Assembly (NCBI GenBank): GCA_002505935.1
Contig: DAWL01000149.1
Coordinates: forward strand, 1 to 17,900
Direction: 5' to 3'
DNA from: Euryarchaeota archaeon UBA226
Lineage (GTDB): Archaea; Thermoplasmatota; Poseidoniia; Poseidoniales; Poseidoniaceae
DNA length: 17,900 bases
Shown: positions 7,654 to 14,935 of the stretch, in pieces
Layout of the letters: every line of letters starts with the position of its first letter
Position numbering within the stretch: the first letter of the stretch is position 1
Made by a program: the position numbers and the translations under genes
The notes under the pieces: generated by a model
What the model was told of the DNA's origin: nothing
The model's database searches: none
What the model saw: the letters and a program-made list of their open reading frames with translations, nothing else

Positions 7654-7883
7654 TTCCCTGACGGCCCCACCCGTCGGGCTCGGTGCGTCGCGGAGCGCTA
7701 TTGATGCTTACTATCAATAAATCACGAAAGTTCGATTTTTTTGCAAAAACTTCGCACATTTGAGCAATAATATCCAACTATGCCGAACTTACGTTCGGAA
7801 TAAAGTGAAAATAATGATACATTCGTATGACAATTGGTAGAAAATCCGCACATTTGAAGCAGATGGCCCTTCAAATCACCAAT
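7654..7883. promoter_or_regulatory. Upstream control region of the glutamate synthase operon
   Basis: No gene is visible here. Several elements stand out. CGCACATTTGA is repeated directly at 7753-7763 and 7847-7857. CCGAAC-TTAC-GTTCGG is a perfect inverted repeat at 7783-7798. TATTGAT (7699-7705) and ATCAATA (7713-7719) form an inverted repeat with a 7-base spacer. On the minus strand, TTTATTGAT at 7713-7721 is a TATA-like box that would start transcription near 7690. Near the gene, GACGG (7660-7664) and CCGTC (7671-7675) could form a leader hairpin. The density suggests a regulated promoter, as would suit nitrogen control, but no known operator is recognised. Confidence 0.55.
7783..7798. promoter_or_regulatory. 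Perfect palindrome, candidate operator
   Basis: CCGAAC and GTTCGG are 6-bp arms around TTAC, in AT-rich sequence upstream of the glutamate synthase operon and between the two copies of CGCACATTTGA. The position, upstream of the presumed TATA-like box, would suit an activator or a distal operator. The regulator is unknown. Confidence 0.4.
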
Positions 7884-7905
7884 TTCAGCCCTTTCAAGGG
7901 CTGAA
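7884..7905 (-). terminator. Strong hairpin after the DUF6159-like gene
   Basis: TTCAGCCCTT and AAGGGCTGAA are perfect 10-bp arms around a 2-base centre, 14 bases after the stop codon of the membrane protein gene. The position fits a transcription terminator or a 3'-end stabilising hairpin separating this unit from the glutamate synthase promoter. There is no adjacent T-run on the minus strand, so an intrinsic terminator of bacterial type is not clearly shown. Confidence 0.45.
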
Positions 7906-7919
7906 CATTCGCGCGCCTT

Positions 7920-8795
7920 TCAGAGAACTCTGGCTGCTGGAGCTTGCATCTGGAATGAGGTCATGCCCATTTCTTGGTAGAGTTTTGGCATTTCTCCATT
8001 CTTAGAGTATAGGTACAGGGCAGAAACTGCAACTTGTTCAGCCGCACCGCTCCACGCGATTAGAATGGCTCCTGCCACTCCTCCAACAATCAGTCCAACC
8101 CACCACATTTGTGGGACTGCAACCATTATTCCTACTGATACAATAGCAATTGGGATCGCAAACAAAAACGTGATCAGGCCAATTCCCAGTCCTGAAGTGA
8201 CGTTCTCTCCCCAGGTTTTGAAGAACATCTCTTTGCTCGATTTCATACTGTCTCTGATACTCTTTCCTTCTATGACCATGTGTGGTATCATGAAGAAAGT
8301 CATCATCCACCAAATTGTTGCACCGATTATGTTCAATACCATTGCTAGCGCTTGAGCGCCACCATGCTTAGAATCTCTAGCAGCCTGATTAAGCATTTTC
8401 AGAAGTAATCCAACAGTTCCAGCGATGATGCCCCAGATTACTATGAGATGAAAATTCTTCATTGCTGCAGAAACACCGTCCATGAACTTGGGGTCTCCTC
8501 CGGTCAAGCGGATATGCGAATTGGCGATTATTGCACTATTCCAGAATGTTACTACGATGCTTATCCCCATGTATCCACAGAAGACAAAACCCATGTACGC
8601 CGGACTCATTTGACCGTTTTCAGCACGGGTCCACGGTTGATTCAAGAACTCTGGAGCAGCCATGGCGACCATGACTCCAAGACTGAAAATCCCACTTAGG
8701 GCCATATAGACCATTAGTTCTGGGTCTTTCTTAACCACAGACATGCTCAATTTACTCATTTTCCAGCCGCGACCTATAGTATCGAAGAAGCCCAT
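7920..8795 (-). CDS. DUF6159-like polytopic membrane protein
   Basis: The 291-residue product is an integral membrane protein with about six hydrophobic segments, near 27-48, 66-90, 116-134, 148-170, 200-225 and 230-250. The N-terminal pattern (a short amphipathic stretch GRGWKMSKLSMSVVKKDPELMVY, leading into the first membrane span) and the overall layout resemble the DUF6159 family, common in archaea and of unknown function. There is no catalytic motif. The C-terminal tail after the last span is soluble and includes KNGEMPKLYQEMG. The start at 8795 directly precedes the amphipathic stretch. The gene follows the GH1 glycosidase by 25 bases on the same strand and may be cotranscribed with it, though no strong ribosome binding site is seen. 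The membrane location is certain; the family assignment is from memory of the pattern. Confidence 0.72.
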   Translation of the reverse strand: MGFFDTIGRGWKMSKLSMSVVKKDPELMVYMALSGIFSLGVMVAMAAPEFLNQPWTRAENGQMSPAYMGFVFCGYMGISIVVTFWNSAIIANSHIRLTGGDPKFMDGVSAAMKNFHLIVIWGIIAGTVGLLLKMLNQAARDSKHGGAQALAMVLNIIGATIWWMMTFFMIPHMVIEGKSIRDSMKSSKEMFFKTWGENVTSGLGIGLITFLFAIPIAIVSVGIMVAVPQMWWVGLIVGGVAGAILIAWSGAAEQVAVSALYLYSKNGEMPKLYQEMGMTSFQMQAPAARVL

Positions 8796-8820
8796 GCTAA
8801 AGCCGGTGAAGGCTTAGTAT

Positions 8821-10149
8821 TCAGTTATTTGCGATGATTTCCTTGAATAATCTGCCACTTTCTCTCATCGTTCTTTCTTGAGTGTCATAATCAACGTGGA
8901 AGAGTCCGAATCGTAATTTGTACCCCTCTGCCCATTCGAAATTATCCATCAATGACCAGTGGTGATATGAGCGAATATCATACCCTTCTTCTATCGCTTG
9001 AGAGAGAACCAATAGGTGTCGGTGCAAGTGTTCTGGTCGAAGCGAATCACTTTCGTCAGCAACTCCATTTTCTGTAATTTCAATCGGCACTTTGAGAGCG
9101 GCAATCATTTCGATAGCGCGATGCAATCCCTCAGCATACATTGGGTAGCCAAATTCAGTCATAATCTGATGCTTCCTCTTTGGAAGATCTACCTCTATGG
9201 TTCTAGGCATGAAAGGGCTGGCAAGGACATGAGTATAATAGTTCAGGCCGATAAAATCAACCGAGCCTTTGGCGTATTCAACTCGACGACCTAACATCCG
9301 TCCGCGTTTAATGGAAGAGATCCAGATTCCATTCCAAAGGTGATTCAATACTTTGGCAGTAATCCAATGTACGAGGTTCCAGCGCCGCAGTGGGTCGAAC
9401 AAGGTGACATTCTTAGCCAAACCAATTCGTGTATCTGGGCGACTTGATTTGAGTGAACGGTAGGCTAAAGCATGTGCAGACATCATGTTGCGCATAACTC
9501 TGAGAGTCTTGCGAATTGATTTCCTTCCCGGAGGAAACAGACCCATGAAGTAGCCCATGATTGAGAATACCTCTGGCTCATTGATTGTGCACCAATCCTT
9601 AACTCGGTCACTCAGCACATCAAAGATACGTTCGCAATAATTGACCCAGTGTTCAAGGTTCTCTTTCTTGCTGAATCCTCCCAGTTCCTCAAACCATATT
9701 GGATGGGTGAAATGATGTAGTGTGACCATTGGTTTGATTCCTCTTTGTAGCAAGTCATCCACCATCTTTGAGTAGGTGGAAACAACCGCTTCATTCCATT
9801 CGCCTTGTTCGGGCTCGATTCTACTCCATTCGATTGAGAAACGATAACTGTCTACTCCTAACTCACTCAGGAGATTGAAATCTTCGCGCCAGCGTTGCCA
9901 ATGTTCACAGGCCTTTGCACTCTCCTCGATACCAGTTCTTTCTTCGAAGGATGACCAATTGTTGGTGTTGTTTCCTTCGATCTGGTGTGCTGCAGTTGCA
10001 CTTCCCCAATTGAAGTTGGATGGGAATTTTAGTTGTTCAAGGTCTATTTGCTGCCACGTTGAATGTGGTTCAGGATTACGCCAAGACAGGTAGATGATGA
10101 TGAGTACGTAGCTGGCCAAAGAGGCTAGACCCCAGACCCACCAGTCCAT
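8821..10149 (-). CDS. Membrane-anchored glycoside hydrolase family 1 (beta-glucosidase/beta-galactosidase type)
   Basis: The catalytic domain (about 40-442) is a GH1 retaining beta-glycosidase. The N-terminal signature is FNWGSATAAHQIEG. The acid/base is E191 in TINEPE and the nucleophile is E360 in ITENG. The sugar-binding segment SLMDNFEWAEGY contains E405. QIEG, LHHFTHP and GLNYY are further family motifs. Length is normal for GH1. Unusually, a hydrophobic span (about 2-22) precedes the domain, so the enzyme is probably tethered to the membrane. The arginine just after the span (SWRN) would favour a cytoplasmic domain under the positive-inside rule, but this is weak evidence. I chose the ATG at 10149, which puts the span at the very N-terminus. 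ATG at 10194 would add 15 polar residues and reach into the divergent promoter region. The natural substrate cannot be read from the sequence. Confidence 0.92.
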   Translation of the reverse strand: MDWWVWGLASLASYVLIIIYLSWRNPEPHSTWQQIDLEQLKFPSNFNWGSATAAHQIEGNNTNNWSSFEERTGIEESAKACEHWQRWREDFNLLSELGVDSYRFSIEWSRIEPEQGEWNEAVVSTYSKMVDDLLQRGIKPMVTLHHFTHPIWFEELGGFSKKENLEHWVNYCERIFDVLSDRVKDWCTINEPEVFSIMGYFMGLFPPGRKSIRKTLRVMRNMMSAHALAYRSLKSSRPDTRIGLAKNVTLFDPLRRWNLVHWITAKVLNHLWNGIWISSIKRGRMLGRRVEYAKGSVDFIGLNYYTHVLASPFMPRTIEVDLPKRKHQIMTEFGYPMYAEGLHRAIEMIAALKVPIEITENGVADESDSLRPEHLHRHLLVLSQAIEEGYDIRSYHHWSLMDNFEWAEGYKLRFGLFHVDYDTQERTMRESGRLFKEIIANN

Positions 10150-10252
10150 GCTTTGGCATGGGATGTGGCTGTTATCGTTATCTGAAAATCTCAATTTTGA
10201 AACATGTCAAACCGTAGCGAGTTTCAAGACCCGCCCCAGCACCCCAGCAAAC
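10150..10252. promoter_or_regulatory. Divergent promoter region of the GH1 and thioredoxin-CcdA genes
   Basis: This 103-base gap separates two divergent genes. Its centre is AT-rich and includes TTTGA (10196-10200) and TCAAA (10207-10211) around a 6-base spacer, which could be a shared operator or part of the two promoters. Neither gene has a clear Shine-Dalgarno site, so leaderless transcripts are possible. No firm TATA box is assigned. Confidence 0.35.
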
Positions 10253-11743
10253 ATGGGACTGGGCCAGCGCCTCGGTGTTGACGTCACGGTCTTCAAGCAA
10301 AAACAGACATGGCAAGCATTTGGAATCAGCATAGTTCTGTTCTCGATAATTGCTTGGTCTGCCCTGACTATATTCGACTCAGCGTACAAGGGATTCGGAA
10401 CCAGTGATGAAGCGGAGTTGGCTGTTGATTTTGTGGTTCAGACAACCAATCGCAGCGGTATCGATGAACTGCATACAAACGATACAGGCGTGTTCAGACT
10501 TTCAGATCATCTTGGTAAGGTAGTGATTATCGATTTCATGGCTATTTCTTGTACAGGTTGTGAATGGGTAACCAAACATATCGATGCCGAGTTATCTGGA
10601 TGGCAAGCAATGGATGGTAAAGATGTGGTTGTCATTAGCATTGGAGTGTATTACAAGGGAACTTACATTGAGACTATCGAAGAACTTGATGGATGTTTTG
10701 GAGATAATGATACAGAAGGAGAGGCTAGTACTTGCCATTTCACACCTTGGACTCTAGCGACTGGAGATTTGGATGCTGCAATATTAGATGAAAATGGTTC
10801 ACTCGATGGTGAGAGAGACGATTTGATGAAGCATTACTCCGTTGCGGCTCCACCCGTTGTCTATGTCATTGATCATGAGGGATATCCAGTAGCAAAGGAA
10901 GTTGGTGGTTCTTCTGCTAAGGATTGGAGCGAGTTCGATGCCAAGGTGGTCAAGGCGATTAATGGCGAGGCAGATGATGACAGATTTGGAATCGAGGCAT
11001 TGCAGGTAGGTATGGGTCCAGTCTTCGTTTTGGGTCTCTTCGTTGGAGTTCTAGTCTACTTCTCACCTTGCGCTTTCCCTGTATTGCCTTCATACATCTC
11101 ATACTATCTGAATCTTGGATTGCGTGAAGAAGAGATGCGCGAGTCTGGCAAACTCAAGGGTAAAATGCCTAGTAGTCTCACTATTGGGTTGTTAGCTGGA
11201 TTGGGGATGCTGACTTTCTTCTTGGTCATTGGAGGAGCAATTGTTGTTCTAGACCGCTTCATCAATTTCGCTTCTGTGTTTCTTTACATTGCTTATTTCG
11301 TCGCAATATTGTTGGCAGTTCTTGGAATGTTCATGTTGATGGGAGGAACTGCCAAATTGATGGGCTTCGTTCAAAAGTTGGTAGACCGTTGGTCTACCTC
11401 TGAATCAGATGAGACCTTCACGCCAAGGAGAAATATGTACCTGTATGGGGTGGGATATGCAGCAGCATCCATCGATTGTACTGCTGCAGCGGTATTGCCG
11501 TTCGTTGCCTATACCACGTTGGCTGGAGACGGCGCCACCATGGCTGGCTTAGCCGGACTGATGCTTTCGGTAGTACTGTTGATGACCCTAGTAACAATGA
11601 TGGTTGGATTGGGTCGAACCATGTTCATTGATTTCTTGCGTAGAGCGACAGGCATGATCAAGATGGTTGGTGCGTGGATGATGACTTTCGCTGGAATTGG
11701 TCTTCTGTATTATCTATCTGCGGCCGGTCTTCAATTCTCTTGA
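10253..11743 (+). CDS. Thioredoxin-CcdA fusion (DsbD-like thiol-disulfide transporter)
   Basis: This 496-residue protein should carry reducing power across the cytoplasmic membrane. After an N-terminal membrane span (about 22-42) comes an external thioredoxin/TlpA-like domain (about 60-240). It has the redox pair C100-T-G-C103 in AISCTGCEW, a cis-proline region APPVVYVID (about 199-207), and extra cysteines at 148 and 161. The C-terminal half (about 253-496) is a CcdA/DsbD membrane domain of about six spans. It has the two buried redox cysteines, C273 in YFSPCAFPVLPSY and C409 in SIDCTAAAVLPF. In bacterial DsbD the order differs and the c-type thioredoxin lies at the C-terminus. I use the ATG at 10253, just ahead of the basic residues and first span. 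Upstream in-frame ATGs from 10148 would add a tail overlapping the GH1 promoter. It overlaps the convergent PAP2 gene by 13 bases. Confidence 0.9.
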   Translation: MGLGQRLGVDVTVFKQKQTWQAFGISIVLFSIIAWSALTIFDSAYKGFGTSDEAELAVDFVVQTTNRSGIDELHTNDTGVFRLSDHLGKVVIIDFMAISCTGCEWVTKHIDAELSGWQAMDGKDVVVISIGVYYKGTYIETIEELDGCFGDNDTEGEASTCHFTPWTLATGDLDAAILDENGSLDGERDDLMKHYSVAAPPVVYVIDHEGYPVAKEVGGSSAKDWSEFDAKVVKAINGEADDDRFGIEALQVGMGPVFVLGLFVGVLVYFSPCAFPVLPSYISYYLNLGLREEEMRESGKLKGKMPSSLTIGLLAGLGMLTFFLVIGGAIVVLDRFINFASVFLYIAYFVAILLAVLGMFMLMGGTAKLMGFVQKLVDRWSTSESDETFTPRRNMYLYGVGYAAASIDCTAAAVLPFVAYTTLAGDGATMAGLAGLMLSVVLLMTLVTMMVGLGRTMFIDFLRRATGMIKMVGAWMMTFAGIGLLYYLSAAGLQFS

Positions 11744-12504
11744 ACATCCTCAAAATGAGTTTCTGCCTCCTTGCTTTCACACCATGCAAGGGCAGGCTTG
11801 AGCATCAACCACCATGCGGCTAGTCCTGCTGCGATACCGGTTACCAAATCAAACACGAAATGTTGCTTAGTAGTCAAGATTGAGATTGCCAATCCTGTCC
11901 AGGCTATCCAAAGAGAGATCTTCCAGAAACGAGATGTCTCGTTCTGAGTCATCCAGTGTTGCAATGCAAATACGATAATCATGCTATGAACGATGTGTAG
12001 GCTAGGCCAGGAATTCCATGGGACATCGAGTTGATAGAGAAAATCAGCATAGAACATTGCCCAGAAACCATCTCCATCCTGATATGATTGTGGAACTTGT
12101 TCGGTGACGTGGATGAAGGTCGGGCATAGAATGAAAATGACGAAAATCATCCAACTCATCAGAAAGAGAACTTGGTGCAAGACCAGCATCTGTCTTCTAC
12201 CCAAGTCGCTCTTTGGCGCGAATAATGCGCCTGCTGGATAATAGAGATAGAGAGTGATGTAGAACAGTATTGAAGGTCCGATGAATGGAATCACATCATC
12301 CAGAGCGATTACAGGGTCCAAGCGAGAGATTCCAATCGAATTCATCATGTCGTTGATTACCATGTATGGGATGGCGATTAAGAGAATCATTGCACCCCAC
12401 ATCCATATCGACATGTACCAGCCATTCATCTCCTCTCTTTTTTGCCAGACCTTTCTCCAGAATGGCCAAGGTTTGAGTATTCTCGGCAGGGGTTTGTTGC
12501 TCAT
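11731..12504 (-). CDS. PAP2-family membrane phosphatase/phosphotransferase in the thiamine operon
   Basis: The 257-residue membrane protein has about five or six spans and the PAP2 catalytic motifs: PSLH (167-170, with H170) and S208-x6-H215-x3-D219 in SILTTKQHFVFD. The usual first motif K-x6-RP is not visible, as in the PAP2_3 (inositol phosphorylceramide synthase/AUR1-like) branch. Such enzymes remove or transfer phosphate groups from phospholipids or small phosphoesters, usually on the outer face of the membrane. The gene starts inside thiQ (ATGA overlap) behind the strong site GGAGGAGG, so it is the last gene of the thiR-thiBPQ operon. A role in dephosphorylating thiamine phosphates for uptake is plausible from this context but not shown; a lipid role is the main alternative. 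It converges with the thioredoxin-CcdA gene with a 13-base overlap. Confidence 0.83.
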   Translation of the reverse strand: MSNKPLPRILKPWPFWRKVWQKREEMNGWYMSIWMWGAMILLIAIPYMVINDMMNSIGISRLDPVIALDDVIPFIGPSILFYITLYLYYPAGALFAPKSDLGRRQMLVLHQVLFLMSWMIFVIFILCPTFIHVTEQVPQSYQDGDGFWAMFYADFLYQLDVPWNSWPSLHIVHSMIIVFALQHWMTQNETSRFWKISLWIAWTGLAISILTTKQHFVFDLVTGIAAGLAAWWLMLKPALAWCESKEAETHFEDVQEN

Positions 12505-13154
12505 TCTTCCTCCTCCTTTGATTGGATTTCTTCAATGCCGATTACCCGATCCGAGATTCTCTCTGCCTCTTGTGCATCGTGGGATACCAATAGGGCGGCC
12601 ACACCTCGCTTCTTCAACAGACTTCTGATACTAACTCCAAATTTTTCACGCGCCCAACTGTCTTGGCTGACAAGCGGCTCATCCAGTAACAAAAACTGGG
12701 GTTGCGCTAATAGGGCCCTCATGATTGAGATTCTCTGCTGTTCTCCACCAGACAAGGTGTTGATATTTCTTTTTTGATATCCCGCTAGATTGAGGTCTCC
12801 CAGTGCATTGTCAATGATTCCTGCAACTTCTACGCGGGGAGTGGTTCGCGGAATACCAAGGCCAAGATTGCCTGCGACATCCAGTTGGGGCATCAGTAGG
12901 GTTCGTTGGAAGATCATCCCGATTCCCCGTAGTGAGGTCGGCGTGCTGGTTACTTCATTTCCAGCGACGATGACCTTTCCAGAATCCACTTTCTGCAATC
13001 CACAGATACTTCTCAGCAGCGTGGTCTTGCCAGAACCATTCCTGCCAATGATGCAGACAATCTCTCCTTCTTCAACAACGAGATTGAGATTCTTTAGCAC
13101 CTTGAAATCATTGAAAGAGACGTTCAATTCTCTTATCTCAAGAGCGGCGGTCAT
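12501..13154 (-). CDS. thiQ: Thiamine ABC transporter ATP-binding protein
   Basis: This 217-residue ABC ATPase powers the importer from the cytoplasmic side. It has the Walker A motif GRNGSGKTT (about 37-45), the Q-loop Q83 in IFQRT, the signature LSGGEQQR (134-141), Walker B FLLLDEP with E159, and the switch H192 in LVSHD. Size and motifs fit the short ThiQ/FbpC-type ATPases without a C-terminal regulatory domain. The product ends in an acidic tail whose codons contain the ribosome binding site of the next gene. I place the start at ATG 13154, eight bases after a run of G. GTG at 13160 overlaps the thiP stop and would add two residues. Specificity for thiamine is taken from the neighbouring ThiB-like protein. 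Confidence 0.88.
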   Translation of the reverse strand: MTAALEIRELNVSFNDFKVLKNLNLVVEEGEIVCIIGRNGSGKTTLLRSICGLQKVDSGKVIVAGNEVTSTPTSLRGIGMIFQRTLLMPQLDVAGNLGLGIPRTTPRVEVAGIIDNALGDLNLAGYQKRNINTLSGGEQQRISIMRALLAQPQFLLLDEPLVSQDSWAREKFGVSIRSLLKKRGVAALLVSHDAQEAERISDRVIGIEEIQSKEEEE

Positions 13155-13156
13155 AT

Positions 13157-14935
13157 TCACAGCCCCCCCGACTGTTCAGGGCTTCTCAGTCTTTCCACCG
13201 CTAAATGCAAGATTGTGCAACAGGCTAGTAGAATGGATGCAGCAACCATCGCAAGTGGACGTGCAAGGCGGTCGAATGGTCTGGCAATTGCGGCATCTAT
13301 GAACATTGGAAGAGTAGCATTTTCTGATGCTTTTAGCATGACCCAGCCGGCTCCAAATTCGCCAAGTGAAATAGCGAGAACTAGGGACATGGCAATGATA
13401 ATCGGGGCTCTAAGCAATCTCATTCTAACTCTCCACCAAGATTGCATAGGACTCAGTCCTAGAGTGGCAGCGATTTCTTCATGCTGCGGGTCAAGGTTTC
13501 GCATCGGTTGCAATAGGCTTCGTACTGCGAAAGGGAGCGCGACCATGCAATGTCCGATGAGTGGTAGCCACCAAGAACGAATCAAACTCGAATCCAGACT
13601 CATGATGCCTAGCAATACGCCATAACCAATCATGACGCTAGACAATGCCAAAGGCGCTAATGCTAGATTCTCATTGAACGATGACCAACGTAGATTCCAG
13701 ACTCTGCTATTTTGATTATCCCTTGCTCTTTTTTCAGCCCTTATGCAAACTTCGGATACCAATAGGGCGAAAGGGATTACTAGAAGGGCAGCAAATATTG
13801 CGTAAAGAACTGAGTTGGCTAGATGGTCCAACAATGACATGCCCCCGATAATCGCCTCCCCCGAAAAGGCCTTGCTCCATGCTTCGGTTGAGAATGAACC
13901 TCTGACTTTTAGGCTAGATCTGAAGATTAGAATCATGGGAGTGACAAGGAAGAGCATGGTCAGGGCGATGAATGAACCTGAAAGTAAGGCACCTTTCTGC
14001 TTCAGCCCAATGCGAGGCCTAGTTTGTTCATCGGCTAGAGGCCATACGTCTGAACGCCTTCTTGCCAGTCGTGATTGTAGCCATAGAGCAGAGAGAATGA
14101 CCAATAATTGTATGCTGGACAGAGCAAGTACAACTTCGCTGGCGGAGGCGCCATAGCAAGTATTTGCACCAGATGCACAGATTCCCGCGGCTCCTCCTAA
14201 TTCGGCCATCGCTCTTTCCATAGTGTGATACTCAAAGCCGCCAAGATGCAAGATTATTGCAAATGAGGTGAAGCAGAATACGAAAGTTAGAATCATCGCA
14301 GAGGCGATGTATGGCCAAAGAAGCGGATACCAAAGGTTGCGTATTCTGGAGATTTTTGTCTGGCCTCCGGGCAGCAGTTTGATTTGTTCAACCATGTCTT
14401 CATCCAATCGGGAGACCACGGGTTCTACCAATCTCGTGAACAGGGCTAAATTGAACCAGATGTGTGCTAGAAGAATAGCTAGTAACCAGCCACCATGCTC
14501 AAAACCAAACAGTGAATTCATCCATCCTATTGTACCACTTTCCCCAATGAGATCCAGTCCCACAAGGCTATGCAAAAGCCCCTGTGGTCTAGTCAACTCG
14601 ATGAATCCCATTGCGGCAACTATACTTGGGACAATGAATGGTAGTGTACTCAGTGTTTTGATCAGATTGTGGGCTGGCCATTTCCATCGCCCTAATAGGA
14701 ATGCAAGAGGAGTTCCAATCAATGCGGTCGCAACAGCAGAAGAAAGTCCAATCATTAGTGAGAATGAGAAGGCATCCTTGGTTTGTCTTCTAGAGTCGAG
14801 ATTTGAAACAGCATCTAGTAGTCCAAGTTCGGAGACTTCGTACAATCTTTGCCAGGCCATAATAAATGGAATAACCATGGCTAAAATGAGAACTAATGCA
14901 GGAATGCCCTCCCAAGGTTTGGCCTTTGTACTCAT
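13157..14935 (-). CDS. thiP: Thiamine ABC transporter permease (two fused permease domains)
   Basis: The 592-residue protein has about twelve hydrophobic spans arranged as two binding-protein-dependent permease domains, as in ThiP and FbpB. The ATPase-docking loops are visible. In the first half it is the degenerate DEDMVEQIKLLPGGQTK (about 178-194). In the second half it is the classic EEIAATLGLSP (about 486-496), followed by LGEFGAGWVML (about 524-534). The link between the halves is a short polar segment (about 286-315). Length is close to bacterial ThiP (about 530-540) with some extra sequence in the loops. The start ATG overlaps the thiB stop (ATGA). It forms the membrane channel for the ThiB-ThiQ system. 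An iron(III) transporter has the same layout, but the adjacent ThiB-like binding protein and ThiR-like regulator argue for thiamine. Confidence 0.88.
   Translation of the reverse strand: MSTKAKPWEGIPALVLILAMVIPFIMAWQRLYEVSELGLLDAVSNLDSRRQTKDAFSFSLMIGLSSAVATALIGTPLAFLLGRWKWPAHNLIKTLSTLPFIVPSIVAAMGFIELTRPQGLLHSLVGLDLIGESGTIGWMNSLFGFEHGGWLLAILLAHIWFNLALFTRLVEPVVSRLDEDMVEQIKLLPGGQTKISRIRNLWYPLLWPYIASAMILTFVFCFTSFAIILHLGGFEYHTMERAMAELGGAAGICASGANTCYGASASEVVLALSSIQLLVILSALWLQSRLARRRSDVWPLADEQTRPRIGLKQKGALLSGSFIALTMLFLVTPMILIFRSSLKVRGSFSTEAWSKAFSGEAIIGGMSLLDHLANSVLYAIFAALLVIPFALLVSEVCIRAEKRARDNQNSRVWNLRWSSFNENLALAPLALSSVMIGYGVLLGIMSLDSSLIRSWWLPLIGHCMVALPFAVRSLLQPMRNLDPQHEEIAATLGLSPMQSWWRVRMRLLRAPIIIAMSLVLAISLGEFGAGWVMLKASENATLPMFIDAAIARPFDRLARPLAMVAASILLACCTILHLAVERLRSPEQSGGL

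Noticed and set aside
10148..10252. N-terminal extension of the thioredoxin-CcdA protein from ATG 10148
   Set aside because: The extra 35 residues have no similarity to a signal or domain and run across the divergent promoter region. The ATG at 10253 directly precedes the basic residues and membrane span.
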